This document shows positions 17,515 through 26,947 of a DNA stretch of 64,000 nt, one piece after another. Origin of the DNA: Candidatus Eisenbacteria bacterium. GTDB taxonomy: Bacteria > Eisenbacteria > RBG-16-71-46 > SZUA-252. The number at the start of each line of letters is the position of its first letter. The first letter of the stretch is position 1. The notes under the pieces were generated by a model. The model saw nothing but the letters and a program-made list of their open reading frames with translations. It was not told the DNA's origin and made no database searches. Location: assembly GCA_005893275.1 (NCBI GenBank), contig VBOW01000013.1:1-64000 (forward strand), written 5' to 3'. Both the position numbers and the translations under genes were made by a program.

Positions 17515-19190
17515 TCGCGGCGAATCACCGCGACCGTGACGTCGTCGCCGGGTTTCCCTTCGCTCGAGAATTCACGGACAGCGCGGATCAGCGATTCGAC
17601 CAGCCGCTCCGGCGCGAGCGTCCGGTTCTTCTGCAGAAACGACGCAAGGCGATCCTCGCCGAACTCCTCCCCCGAATCGTCTCTCGCTTCGGTCACGCCG
17701 TCGCTGTAAAGCACGAGGATGTCCTCGGGAGCCATGCGCATGGTGGCCGACTCGTAACTCGCGTCCGGGAACATGCCCAGCAGGAGACCTCCGACCGATA
17801 GCTTCTCCGTTTCTCCGGAAGCACGGACGAGGAAGGGGGGATTGTGCCCCGCGTTCACGTAGCAGATCTCCCCGTTCGAGCAATCGATCGCGATCAGCAC
17901 GAGCGTAATGAAACGCTCTCCCCGTACGGCGTGGTGGATCGAGCGGTTGAGCCGCGTCATCACGGTCGGCAGCTCCCGCTCGGATTCGACGTGCGCGCGG
18001 ACGCTCGCGTGAAGGTTGGTCATCAGGAGCGCCGCGGGCATCCCCTTGCCAGCCACGTCTCCCAGGCCGACGGTGAGCCAGGAGCCTCCGCTGTCGATGA
18101 AATCGAAATAGTCACCCCCCACGTCCGAGGAAGGGATGTTCTTCCCCGCGACGCGGTAGGGAGAACGATGGAGCGGCTCCGTCGGGAGGAGCGACTGCTG
18201 GATGTTCGCGGCTCGCTTCAGCTCCTCTTCCATCTGCTTCCTGTGCTGCAGGGCCTCGAACGATTTGGTCTCGAGAATCTTCACCGCCGCGAGGTGGCCG
18301 ATGTGGGTGAGGATGAGGAGATCCGTGTGCTCGAACGGAATCGGCGCGGCGATGTTGTCGACGTAGAGGACGCCGAGGACGTCGTCCTCGTGCCAGAGCG
18401 GAACGCACATCGCCGAGTGGATCCTCTGGCGGATGACGCTCTGCTGCTCTTTGAAGCGTACGTCGCTTTGGGCGTCGCTCGTGAGAATCGCGGTGCGGTC
18501 GTCGATCGCGCGGCGGGCGATGCTCCGGCTGACGAGAATCTCCTGCCCCACGGTCCGGCCGCGCTGCTTGGTGGCCTTGGGGATCAGCTCCTGGCCGTCC
18601 TCTCCGCGCAGGACCAGCACGGTCCGATCGGAGCGAAGAACATCCGAGGTCAGGTCCACGATGAACTGAAACAGCTCGGCCATCGGCTTGTGCGCGAGGA
18701 GCGCCGGGCCCAACCGTTCCATGCCCTCGAAAAACTGGGCCATGCGCTGCGGTGACGCGCCGGTCGCCGCGATCGCCTTGATGTTCGTGCCGGTTTGGGA
18801 GGCGCCCACGAGATCCGCGAGAGGCACGGCCTGAACCAGGCCCGGCGCCTTCGTGTCGGCCACGCGCGCGGAGGTCCCCGGATCCGGCTCGGGGGCGAAC
18901 TGGATCTGGCACGGGCCGATCTCGATCCGGTCCCCCGGATTCAGCCGCGATAGCCCCTGGATCAGGCTCCCGTTCACCTTCGTCCCGTTTTTGCTCTTCA
19001 GATCCTGGATCCAGTAGTCTCCCTCCCGGAGGACGATCTCCGCGTGCCTCCGGGAAACCGCGGAATCGTTGACGACGATTCTGTTCTCGGGTGCGCGGCC
19101 GAGCGGGAAGGGGCCTTCCCCCTGGATGCGGACGAGCTCATGCTCGCGGCCCGGGACGCGGATCACAAGGGATGGGCCGGATTGGCTCAT
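17511..19190 (-). CDS. FHA-GAF-SpoIIE-type PP2C phosphatase
   Basis: 559 residues. Domain 1 (about 15-100) is an FHA phosphopeptide-binding domain with PLGRAPENRIV, SRRHAEI and SKNGTKVNG. Domain 2 (about 150-310) is a GAF sensor. After a helical linker (EELKRAANIQQSLLP) comes the PP2C/SpoIIE domain with SDVGGDYFDF, GDVAGKGMPAALLM and DILVLYSDGVTEARD, which hold the metal-binding Asp residues. It should dephosphorylate Ser/Thr proteins in response to a bound phosphoprotein and a small signal, as in RsbU-type cascades. No anti-sigma or anti-anti-sigma gene is adjacent. It is read alone, converging with the secreted protein gene. Confidence 0.92.
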   Translation of the reverse strand: MSQSGPSLVIRVPGREHELVRIQGEGPFPLGRAPENRIVVNDSAVSRRHAEIVLREGDYWIQDLKSKNGTKVNGSLIQGLSRLNPGDRIEIGPCQIQFAPEPDPGTSARVADTKAPGLVQAVPLADLVGASQTGTNIKAIAATGASPQRMAQFFEGMERLGPALLAHKPMAELFQFIVDLTSDVLRSDRTVLVLRGEDGQELIPKATKQRGRTVGQEILVSRSIARRAIDDRTAILTSDAQSDVRFKEQQSVIRQRIHSAMCVPLWHEDDVLGVLYVDNIAAPIPFEHTDLLILTHIGHLAAVKILETKSFEALQHRKQMEEELKRAANIQQSLLPTEPLHRSPYRVAGKNIPSSDVGGDYFDFIDSGGSWLTVGLGDVAGKGMPAALLMTNLHASVRAHVESERELPTVMTRLNRSIHHAVRGERFITLVLIAIDCSNGEICYVNAGHNPPFLVRASGETEKLSVGGLLLGMFPDASYESATMRMAPEDILVLYSDGVTEARDDSGEEFGEDRLASFLQKNRTLAPERLVESLIRAVREFSSEGKPGDDVTVAVIRRD

Positions 19191-19235
19191 GATCGGGTGG
19201 CTCGAAAGACGAGGCGCATGGCCCGTCCCGAGCTC

Positions 19236-20411
19236 CTAGTCCGCTCTGGACGCCGGCGTAGGAAGCGCGGAAACAGCGTCCGGAGCGGCCGAGGATGAAG
19301 GCATCTGCGCCCGCGGGCCGCCGGTTCCTTCCCCGCCGGCCCGCCGCATCTGCGCGACCGCTTCGTTCACGGGCACTCGGGTGAAAACCCCGAATTTGCG
19401 TTCTACCCCTGTCCCCGAGGTCTCGCCGAGCAGGGTAAAGTGACGAAGCCCCGTGTTGCGACAAATGAGGTCGATCTCCTCGGAGGCGCGCGACCCGCTT
19501 TCCCAAATCAGGGCATGTCCGACGAGGGCCTCCAGCTGCTCGACGAGAGTGCGGGCGGGGCCCTGGAGATCGGGCGAAGGTTTCGGGGGAAGGAAGTGCC
19601 AGAAGACGGTCAGCCCGAGAACCACGTCGAATCGGCGCGTCCTGGGGTAGGACTCGAACGGTCCCTGCCACAACTCGACATCGAGCCCATACATCTGCCT
19701 CAAGCTCGCTGCGACCTCGAAATGCTGCGCGTCGCTTTCGACTCCGACCGCGTCGAAGCCCTGCCGAGCCAGGTGAAAGGAGTAGTAGCCGATGTTGCAG
19801 CCGACATCCAAGACCGAGGGTCGGCCGCGGATCGGGCCCAGGAATCCTCGAATGAGGTCGAGGCGATCGGTCCCTTTGCGGCTGGACTTCCGGCGGCGGA
19901 ACAGCTCGTGATCGATCGGAGTGTAGAACGACTTGCGCTTCTGCCGCGCCACGGCGCGCATCAGCGGCTCCGTTGGGCGGGCGGACCAGCGTGAGGCGGC
20001 GTCGGGACGCAACCCCGCGCGGATCCAGCTCTTTCCCTGAACTTTGTACACGCAGCAGCGCAGGTGTCCGTCCTCGAGGATGAGCCGGTCGCGGTCGTAC
20101 CATCCGACCGTCGGGGGCGGCTGCATCCAACCCCGCGCGTAGCGACGAATGCGCCGGGCCACCTCCTCCTCCCAGACACGGCGGTCCGCGGGGCCGTTTC
20201 CAGTCTGGCCGGCGCTGGTCCGCGCGTACTCCCAGTAGGCGTCGAGTCCCCCCCGGCGCTGAAGCACGGCTCGTACGGCGCTCATGTGCGGCTCGAGGTT
20301 CACGAGCGGGACTTCGGACCACGGGGCGGAAGCTGCTGGGAACGGTCCCGAGAAGATCAAGTCGAGCGGAACCTTGTACACGGTGGGCCGGATTGAATTC
20401 GCCATGCCCAT
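19236..20411 (-). CDS. Class I SAM-dependent methyltransferase (DUF1698/CmoB-like)
   Basis: About 391 residues; ATG 20411 or 20405 is chosen because earlier in-frame codons run into a non-conserved leader. The core is a Rossmann methyltransferase: VLDVGCNIGYYSFHLARQGF (motif I) followed by AVGVESD, with VVLGLTVFWHF later. The IDHELF...RRKSS...DRL lead-in resembles CmoB-type tRNA or small-molecule alkyltransferases, but the N-terminal 180 residues are not something I can name. Substrate unknown. It is divergent from the EF-G paralogue. Confidence 0.7.
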   Translation of the reverse strand: MGMANSIRPTVYKVPLDLIFSGPFPAASAPWSEVPLVNLEPHMSAVRAVLQRRGGLDAYWEYARTSAGQTGNGPADRRVWEEEVARRIRRYARGWMQPPPTVGWYDRDRLILEDGHLRCCVYKVQGKSWIRAGLRPDAASRWSARPTEPLMRAVARQKRKSFYTPIDHELFRRRKSSRKGTDRLDLIRGFLGPIRGRPSVLDVGCNIGYYSFHLARQGFDAVGVESDAQHFEVAASLRQMYGLDVELWQGPFESYPRTRRFDVVLGLTVFWHFLPPKPSPDLQGPARTLVEQLEALVGHALIWESGSRASEEIDLICRNTGLRHFTLLGETSGTGVERKFGVFTRVPVNEAVAQMRRAGGEGTGGPRAQMPSSSAAPDAVSALPTPASRAD

Positions 20412-20522
20412 TGAGTGTGGCGGTGCCGACACCGAAGTTCTACTCAAAAGAAAACGGCTTCTCCAAGCGGGCGGAGAATCGCTAGGCTGTCGAAGGGAGC
20501 CGCTTCCCGCGGCTCCGGCCGC

Positions 20523-20551
20523 TTGCGATCGGCGTAGCGATGTGGTATTCT
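20523..20551 (+). promoter_or_regulatory. Predicted sigma-70 promoter of EF-G paralogue
   Basis: TTGCGA (20523-20528), 17-nt spacer, TATTCT (20546-20551). Transcription would start near 20558, giving a leader of about 50 nt before GTG 20610. Confidence 0.5.
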
Positions 20552-20609
20552 CGTAAGCTAGGTAGGCGCTTGATCTTACTCCAGTTAACCACACGTACGA
20601 GGCAATCCA

Positions 20610-22700
20610 GTGAAGGACCTCCAACCCTCCAGCATTCGTAACATCGCGCTCGTCTCTCCCCACGGAGCAGGGAAGACCTCCCTGGCCGAATCACTCCTCT
20701 TTCGCACCAAGACGACCACCCGCCACGGAAAGGTGGAGGAAGGGACGACCGCCCTCGATACGTCTCCCGAGGAAGTCCATCGCAAGATTTCGATCAGTCT
20801 TGGCATCGCTCCGATCGAATGGCGCGAGACGAAGATCAACCTCATCGATACGCCCGGTTACGCCGACTTCGTCGGGGAGATGGTCGCCGGCCTCCGCGCC
20901 GCCGATGCCGCCGTCTTTTGCATCAAGGCGTCGGCCGGGATCGAGGCGGGGAGCGAATCGGTCTGGGACCGCGTCGAGGAGCGCCGATGCCCGGCGCTTT
21001 GCCTCGTCACGCAGATGGAACGAGAGCACGCCGGCTTCTCCAAGGCGCTCGAAAACGCCTCGCGGCGGCTGGGGAAGAGGTTCGTCGCGACCGCCTGGCC
21101 GATCGGGGAGGGGGATACGTTTCGGGGCCTTGTGGACCTCGTCTCGATGAAGGCCTACCTATTCGAGAAGGACGGATCCGCCAAGGAGGCCCCGATCCCG
21201 CCTGAAATCGAGGCCGAGGCGCAAAAGGCGCGCAACGCCCTCGTCGACGCGGCCGCGGAAGCCGACGACTCCCTCCTGGAGAAGTTCCTCGGCGGCGAAG
21301 AGCTTTCCGTCGAGGAGGTGCGCCGAGGGGTCCGCGGCGGGCTGCTCAAGAAGAGCTTCGTGCCGGCGCTTCCGGTGGCGGCGTATCCGATGATGGGAAT
21401 CGACCACGTGCTGGACACCTTCGCCTGGCTCATGCCCTCGCCCTTGGACTGCGGGCCGGTTGCCGGGACGAAGCCGGGGACCGACGAGAAGGTCGAATGT
21501 AAGCCCGAGCCGGGCGCGCATCTCGCGGCGCTCATCTTCAAGACGAGCAGCGAGACTCACGCGGGGGATCTCTCGATGATCCGGGTGCTCGCGGGAACGC
21601 TCTCGCCCGGCAAGGAAGTCTGGAACGCGAGCGCGCAACGCGCGGAGAAGATCGGCCAGCTCTTTTTCGTGCTCGGCAAAGAGCGAAAGGACGCCGGGCA
21701 GATCATCGCCGGCGACATCGGCGCGGCCGTCAAGCTCCGCGAGAGCCACACCGGACAGACGCTCTGCGACAAGAGCGCGACCATACTGCTCCCGCCGATT
21801 CCTTTCCCGCATCACGAGCTGGAGGTGGCGATCTTCGTGAAGAACAAGGCGGACGAGGAGAAAATGGGATCCGGCCTGCACAAGCTTCGCGAGGAGGACC
21901 CGACGCTGCACGTCCACGTCGATTCCTCGCTTCACCAGACTCTCCTTCAGGGCACCGGCGATTTGCAGGTCGATGTGGTCGTCGAAAAGCTCCAGCGCCG
22001 GTTCGGTGTCCACGTCGACCTCATGAAGCCGCGCATCCCCTACCGGGAAACGATCCGGAGGTCGGTGAGCAAGCAAGGTCGCCATAAGAAACAGACCGGC
22101 GGCCGGGGGCAATTCGGCGACGTCCACGTGCGGCTCGAGCCGTTGAAGCCGGGCTCGGGTTTCGAATTCGTCGACGAGGTCGTCGGGGGCGCCGTGCCGA
22201 GAAACTACATCCCCGCCGTGGAGAAGGGGATCGTGGAGGCGATGCAGGAGGGGGTTCTCGCGGGGTATCCGGTCGTGGACGTGCGGGCCGCCCTCTACGA
22301 CGGCTCCTACCACACGGTCGATTCGTCCGAAATGGCGTTCAAGATCGCCGGGTCGCTCGCCTTCAAGGAGGGCGCGAGAGAGGCCGGCCCCGTTCTCCTC
22401 GAGCCGATCGTGGAGATCGAGGTGCACGTCCCCAAGGAGTTCGTCGGCGCCGTCACCGGGGACCTTTCCTCCAAGCGCGGGAAAATACTCGGGATGGGCG
22501 CCGACGGGCGCTACGACGTCATCCGCGCCCACGTCCCGCAGGCGGAGCTCTACAAGTACTCCACCCATCTTCGTTCCCTCACGCAAGGACGCGCTTCACA
22601 CAAGACCAAGTTCTCCCATTACGAGGAGATCCCGCGCGAAATCGCGGAGAAGGTCGTCAGCCAAGCCCGTGCCGAAAAAGAGGCCATGGCGTCCGCCTGA
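20610..22700 (+). CDS. Elongation factor G-like GTPase (EF-G paralogue)
   Basis: 696 residues, GTG start. It keeps the five-domain EF-G layout: P-loop SPHGAGKT (16-23), NLIDTPGYADF (G3, about 77-87), domain IV with GGRGQFGDVHVRLEP, and domain V ending in THLRSLTQGRASHKTKFSHYEEIP. Two GTPase elements deviate: switch I reads RKISIS instead of RGITI, and the guanine-specificity motif G4 reads TQME (134-137) instead of NKMD. It is thus an EF-G-like family member rather than the housekeeping translocase. A role in recycling, stress or specialised translation is possible but unproven. Promoter boxes lie just upstream. Confidence 0.88.
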   Translation: MKDLQPSSIRNIALVSPHGAGKTSLAESLLFRTKTTTRHGKVEEGTTALDTSPEEVHRKISISLGIAPIEWRETKINLIDTPGYADFVGEMVAGLRAADAAVFCIKASAGIEAGSESVWDRVEERRCPALCLVTQMEREHAGFSKALENASRRLGKRFVATAWPIGEGDTFRGLVDLVSMKAYLFEKDGSAKEAPIPPEIEAEAQKARNALVDAAAEADDSLLEKFLGGEELSVEEVRRGVRGGLLKKSFVPALPVAAYPMMGIDHVLDTFAWLMPSPLDCGPVAGTKPGTDEKVECKPEPGAHLAALIFKTSSETHAGDLSMIRVLAGTLSPGKEVWNASAQRAEKIGQLFFVLGKERKDAGQIIAGDIGAAVKLRESHTGQTLCDKSATILLPPIPFPHHELEVAIFVKNKADEEKMGSGLHKLREEDPTLHVHVDSSLHQTLLQGTGDLQVDVVVEKLQRRFGVHVDLMKPRIPYRETIRRSVSKQGRHKKQTGGRGQFGDVHVRLEPLKPGSGFEFVDEVVGGAVPRNYIPAVEKGIVEAMQEGVLAGYPVVDVRAALYDGSYHTVDSSEMAFKIAGSLAFKEGAREAGPVLLEPIVEIEVHVPKEFVGAVTGDLSSKRGKILGMGADGRYDVIRAHVPQAELYKYSTHLRSLTQGRASHKTKFSHYEEIPREIAEKVVSQARAEKEAMASA

Positions 22701-22719
22701 GGCGGCCCAAGGAGCGTTC

Positions 22720-24933
22720 ATGCGCCGCATCGCGCCCTCGCGCCCGCCCATCCAGCCTCTGCTCCTCGCCGCGATGGTCGGGTTCGCCCCCCTTGCGTCC
22801 CGCACGGCCGAGGACCCGCACGCCCGGTACGCGCCGCCCGCGGCGCGCAGCGCCCACGTCATCACCCCGGCCGCCGCCGCCCGCCTCGAGCAGAGCGAGC
22901 GCGCCGCCCTCTGGGTCTATTTCACGGACAAGGGCGAAACCGGCGCGCGCGAGTTCGCCGGGGCGGTGCGCCAGGCCGGCGCGCGCGTGACCGATCGCGC
23001 CCGTTCGCGCCGCGCCCGTGAGACGCGGGGGCGCTTCGTGCCGGACTACTATGACGTGCCGGTGTCGCCGCGCTATCTCGACGCGGTGCGATCCACCGGC
23101 GCCCTGGTCCGCCACGCCTCCCGATGGCTTAACGCCGTGAGCGTCGAGGCGGACGGGGCCGCGGCGAGGCGGATCGCGACGCTCCCCTTCGTGCGGTCGA
23201 TCGAGCCGGTCGCCTATTCGAAGCGGGTCGCGCCGGTTGGCCCGGTCTTCCCGATGAAGCTTGAGCCCGCCCCGTCGATTCCCGAAAGGGGGCAGAGCTC
23301 GGGAATTCCTACCGGCCCGAAGCCCGGGCAGGCGCCCGCGCTCGATCCTCCCGCGGGGTACGGCAGCTCCATCACCCAGCTCAGCGGGATCAACGCCAAG
23401 GCGGCTCAGGATTCCGGGTATACGGCCGCGGGCGTCCTGGTCGCGATGCTCGACACCGGATTCAACAAGGCGCACAACGCGACCGTGCAGCTCAAGCGGG
23501 TCGCGGAGTACGATTTCGTCTTCCACGACGGGGAGACCGCGAACCAGGGGAACGACGTCGCCGCGGCCTGGGATCACGGCACCGGCACGTGGTCGGTGCT
23601 CGGGGGCTACTACCCGAACAACCTGATCGGCCCGGCGTACAACGCCTCCTTTCTCCTCGCGAAAACAGAGGACGTGCGGACCGAGACCCCGATCGAGGAG
23701 GACAACTGGATGGCCGCCGTCGAGTGGGCGGACAGCATCGGGGCGGATGTCATCTCATCGTCGCTCGCGTACTTCGCGTTCGACAACGCAGCCGATAACC
23801 ACACCTACAGCCAGCTGGACGGCAGGACGACCACCGTCACGAAAGCGGCGGCGCTCGCCGCGCGGCGTGGGATCGTGGTGGCGAATGCGATGGCCAACTC
23901 GGGACCTTTGAACGGCTCGCTCCAGGCGCCGGCGGACGCGGACAGCATCCTCTCGACCGGCGCGGTGGACGCGAGCGACGTGATCGCGGGTTTTTCGAGC
24001 CGGGGACCGACGGCCGACGGCCGTGGGAAGCCCGAGGTTGTGGCGCAGGGGGTGAACACCACCTGGGCGGTGGCCAGCAGCACCACGCTCGTCGCGACCG
24101 CGAGCGGCACATCGCTCGCGACCCCCCTCATCGGCGGCGCGGCGGCCCAGGTCCGCGAGGCGCACCCCGAGTGGACCGTGCAGGAGATCCGGTACGCGCT
24201 CAAGGTCACCGCGGACAAGGCCGGCACGCCCGACAGCACGACCTACGGCTGGGGAAGGCCCAACGTGGTCGCCGCCATCTACAGCTCGCCCCTGGGCGGT
24301 CCCGTGTACCCCAAGCCCTTCAACCTGACCTTTCCCGTGAACAACGGGGTCGTGACGTCGCCCCCGTTCGTTTTCCGCTGGAGAGGGACGGTGGATCCTA
24401 ACGGGGACGCGCTGACGTATCGGATCAAGATCTTGAAAGCACCCTCGGATTCCTCCGTCTTCGACGCGATGACGACCGACACCTCGATCACCTTCCCGGG
24501 CTACCTCGGGCCTAGCACGACCTACCGCTGGTATGTGAATGCCAACGATCCGGCGGGTCACCCCCGCGAGAGCCGTGACCGCTTCACGTTCGTCACCAGC
24601 TCGACCACCGGCGTCGAGCTCTCTCCGCCGGCGGCGGGCGTCGTTCTCTATCCCAACCGGCCGAACCCGCTCCGGTCCTCGACCATGATCCCCTTCGGCA
24701 TCGCGGCCTCGTCCCAGGGCGCCGTGGCCCGCGTTACCCTGAGAATCTTCGACGCCGCCGGGCGTCTTGTGCGCACGCTGCTGGACAACGAGGCGACCGC
24801 CCTCCCGGTGGCCCGATTCGAGGCATGGGACGGGTTGGATGAGAAGGGGCGACGCGTGGGCTCGGGAATCTATTATTATCGCCTCACCGCGGCAGGGAAG
24901 GATCTCTCCCGCCGGATGGTCGTGTTGCGCTGA
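22720..24933 (+). CDS. Secreted subtilisin-like serine protease with FlgD/T9SS-type C-terminal domain
   Basis: 737 residues. ATG 22720 is chosen for its AAGGAG site 5 nt upstream and the signal peptide that follows. After a propeptide-like segment the S8 domain shows the triad: Asp245 (AMLDTGF), His286 (WDHGTG) and Ser465 (SGTSLATP). A fibronectin-like module (FVFRWRGTVDPNGDALTYRIK) is followed by a last domain of about 90 residues opening with VVLYPNRPNP and containing IFDAAGRLVRTL and SGIYYYRLTA. This is the FlgD-Ig/T9SS-type tail common in FCB-group secreted proteins. It is likely secreted and surface-attached. It follows the EF-G paralogue by 19 nt. Confidence 0.9.
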   Translation: MRRIAPSRPPIQPLLLAAMVGFAPLASRTAEDPHARYAPPAARSAHVITPAAAARLEQSERAALWVYFTDKGETGAREFAGAVRQAGARVTDRARSRRARETRGRFVPDYYDVPVSPRYLDAVRSTGALVRHASRWLNAVSVEADGAAARRIATLPFVRSIEPVAYSKRVAPVGPVFPMKLEPAPSIPERGQSSGIPTGPKPGQAPALDPPAGYGSSITQLSGINAKAAQDSGYTAAGVLVAMLDTGFNKAHNATVQLKRVAEYDFVFHDGETANQGNDVAAAWDHGTGTWSVLGGYYPNNLIGPAYNASFLLAKTEDVRTETPIEEDNWMAAVEWADSIGADVISSSLAYFAFDNAADNHTYSQLDGRTTTVTKAAALAARRGIVVANAMANSGPLNGSLQAPADADSILSTGAVDASDVIAGFSSRGPTADGRGKPEVVAQGVNTTWAVASSTTLVATASGTSLATPLIGGAAAQVREAHPEWTVQEIRYALKVTADKAGTPDSTTYGWGRPNVVAAIYSSPLGGPVYPKPFNLTFPVNNGVVTSPPFVFRWRGTVDPNGDALTYRIKILKAPSDSSVFDAMTTDTSITFPGYLGPSTTYRWYVNANDPAGHPRESRDRFTFVTSSTTGVELSPPAAGVVLYPNRPNPLRSSTMIPFGIAASSQGAVARVTLRIFDAAGRLVRTLLDNEATALPVARFEAWDGLDEKGRRVGSGIYYYRLTAAGKDLSRRMVVLR

Positions 24934-25002
24934 GCCACGGATGGTCGGTCCCCTGATTCCCTGATCGCGCCTCCGATTCGGGGGCGGTCGCGAGGTCGAG
25001 CC

Positions 25003-25755
25003 GTGTCGGGTCATTCGAAGTGGAGCACCATCAAGCGGAAGAAGGGCGCTACCGACGCCAAGCGCGGGAAGGTCTTCACCAAGTACATCAAGGAAATCAC
25101 GGTCGCGGCGAGAGCGGGGGGCGGCGACCCGGGCAGCAACCCTCGGCTTCGGACGGCCATCGCCGGCGCCAAGTCGGTAAACATGCCCGCCGAGAACATC
25201 GACCGGGCGGTCAAGAAAGGCACCGGCGAGCTGCCCGGCGTCTCGTACGAGGAGGTCACGTACGAGGGGTACGGACCGGGCGGGATCGCGATCTTGATCG
25301 AGGCTCTGACCGACAACCGCAATCGGACGACCGGCGAGATCCGTCACATCCTCACAAAGAGCGGCGGCCGGATGGCGGAGGCCGGCAGCGTGCAGTGGAT
25401 GTTCCACCAGAAGGGCGCAATCGCGATCCCGAAGTCCGCGGCCGATGAGGAGACCGTGCTCAACGTCGTGTTGGACGCAGGGGCGGAGGATGCGAGCACG
25501 GACGATCCCGACGTTTACGAGATCACCACCCCGCCCCAAGCCTTCGAGGCGGTGAAGGCGGCGCTCCAAGCGAAGAACGTCCCCGTGCAATCGGCCGAGC
25601 TGGCCAAGGTGCCCCAGACCACGATCACGCTCAGCGAGAGGGACGCCGAGCAGGCCTTGAAGCTCATGGAGGCTCTCGAGGACAATGACGACGTCCAGCG
25701 GGTCTCGTCCAATCTCGACATCACGGACGAGGTCCTCTCCCGCATCCAAGCCTAG
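25003..25755 (+). CDS. YebC/PmpR family DNA- or ribosome-associated regulator
   Basis: 250 residues with the full YebC signature: SGHSKWSTIKRKKGATDAKR at the N-terminus, GGGDPGSNPRLRTAI, the acidic middle domain and the C-terminal QRVSSNLDI. Family members are described as transcription regulators, and recently as factors easing ribosome stalling. GTG 25003 gives the standard N-terminus. It heads the ruvC-ruvA-ruvB-queA run, a common gene order. It overlaps the only canonical start available to ruvC. Confidence 0.95.
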   Translation: MSGHSKWSTIKRKKGATDAKRGKVFTKYIKEITVAARAGGGDPGSNPRLRTAIAGAKSVNMPAENIDRAVKKGTGELPGVSYEEVTYEGYGPGGIAILIEALTDNRNRTTGEIRHILTKSGGRMAEAGSVQWMFHQKGAIAIPKSAADEETVLNVVLDAGAEDASTDDPDVYEITTPPQAFEAVKAALQAKNVPVQSAELAKVPQTTITLSERDAEQALKLMEALEDNDDVQRVSSNLDITDEVLSRIQA

Positions 25756-26314
25756 CGCCCCCGGCGGCGCGGGCGGCCCCACGGTCCGGGGGGCCGACCC
25801 CGGGCCGGGCGCCACGCTCATCCTCGGCGTGGATCCCGGCAGCCGGGTGACCGGCTACGGTTTCATCATCCACGAGCGGGGCGTCGCCCGATGCGAGCGG
25901 TCGGGGGTCATCGCCCCGCGCGTGAGCCTCTCCTTTCCCGACCGCCTCCTCGCGATCCACGACGCCCTCGAAGCGCTTCTGGCCGACATGCACCCGACCG
26001 AGGTGGCCGTCGAGAGCGCGTTCGTGCGGAAGAGCGCCGCGGCCGCCCTTCAGATCGGGCATGTGCGCGGGGTGGTGATCGTCGCCGCGCGGAGAAGCGG
26101 CGCCGAGGTTTTCGAGTACACCGCGCCGGAGGTCAAGATGGCGGTCGTGCGCAACGGGGGCGCCCAGAAAGCGCAGGTCGCGTTCATGGTTCGCAGGCTC
26201 CTGCCGGGGCTCGTGAAGCTCAAAGAAGACGAGGCCGACGCGCTCGCCGTCGCGCTCTGCCACATGCACCGCGGCCGGGCCCGGGCGCTCGGGATCGCGG
26301 CGGGGGCTTCGTGA
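25685..26314 (+). CDS. ruvC: Holliday junction resolvase RuvC
   Basis: The conserved protein begins near ILGVDPGSRVTGYG (first catalytic Asp), continues with VAVESAFV (catalytic Glu) and ends with KEDEADALAVALCH (two acidic residues), so it should cut Holliday junctions resolved with RuvAB. The start is unsettled. The only ATG ahead of the first strand (25685) lies inside yebC and adds about 46 low-complexity residues; GTG 25829 would remove part of strand 1. A rare codon such as ATC or CTC next to the homology start is also possible. Its stop overlaps the ruvA start (GTGA). Confidence 0.85.
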   Translation: MTTSSGSRPISTSRTRSSPASKPSAPGGAGGPTVRGADPGPGATLILGVDPGSRVTGYGFIIHERGVARCERSGVIAPRVSLSFPDRLLAIHDALEALLADMHPTEVAVESAFVRKSAAAALQIGHVRGVVIVAARRSGAEVFEYTAPEVKMAVVRNGGAQKAQVAFMVRRLLPGLVKLKEDEADALAVALCHMHRGRARALGIAAGAS

Positions 26315-26919
26315 TCGCGGCGGTCCACGGCCCCCTCGTCGCCAAGATGCCGACCGCGGCCCTCGTGCAGGTCGGCGGCGTCACGCTCAAGCTTCAGATC
26401 TCGGTTTCATGCTTCGAGACCTTGCCGGCGGCAGGGCGCGAAGTCCATCTCCTCACGTATCTCCACGTCCGCGAGGACGCGCTTCAGCTTTTTGGCTTCA
26501 CGGACGAGCAGGAGCGGAGCCTCTTCGAAAGCCTCATCTCCATTTCGGGCATCGGTCCGAGGCTCGCGATCGGCATCCTGAGCGGCGCGACGGCCGCCAG
26601 GCTCCGCGAAGGGATCGAGGCGGGGGACACCGAGTTCCTCGTGACCCTCCCCGGCGTGGGAAAGAAGCTCGCCCAGAGGCTCGTCGTCGAGCTTCGCGAG
26701 AAATTCGCGCCCGGAGTCCCTGCGAAGGCGCCGATGGCCTCCGGCGCCCCCGGCGCGCTCCACGTGGGCACGGGTGGAGACGCCGCGGCGGCGCTCGTTT
26801 CGCTCGGCTTCACCCGCCTGCAGGCGCAGAGCGCGGTGAACGAGGCCCTGCAAGAGTTGGGGGCCGACGCTTCGGTCGAGGAGGTCATCCGGAAGGCTTT
26901 GCGCCAGGGTGCGCGCTGA
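26311..26919 (+). CDS. ruvA: Holliday junction branch-migration protein RuvA
   Basis: 202 residues. GTG 26311 overlaps the ruvC stop. It has the N-terminal OB fold ([20 protein letters not shown]), two helix-hairpin-helix motifs ([16 protein letters not shown] and [18 protein letters not shown]) and the C-terminal RuvB-binding domain ([16 protein letters not shown]). It binds four-way junctions and loads RuvB. Confidence 0.96.
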   Translation: MIAAVHGPLVAKMPTAALVQVGGVTLKLQISVSCFETLPAAGREVHLLTYLHVREDALQLFGFTDEQERSLFESLISISGIGPRLAIGILSGATAARLREGIEAGDTEFLVTLPGVGKKLAQRLVVELREKFAPGVPAKAPMASGAPGALHVGTGGDAAAALVSLGFTRLQAQSAVNEALQELGADASVEEVIRKALRQGAR

Positions 26920-26947
26920 TGGGAAGCTCGCGAGGGATGCCGGGGAA

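Noticed and set aside
23755-25821. 688-codon open frame on the minus strand opposite the subtilase and yebC
   Set aside because: Arg/Gly/Pro-rich translation with no family motif, opposite two well-supported genes; a GC-rich antisense shadow.
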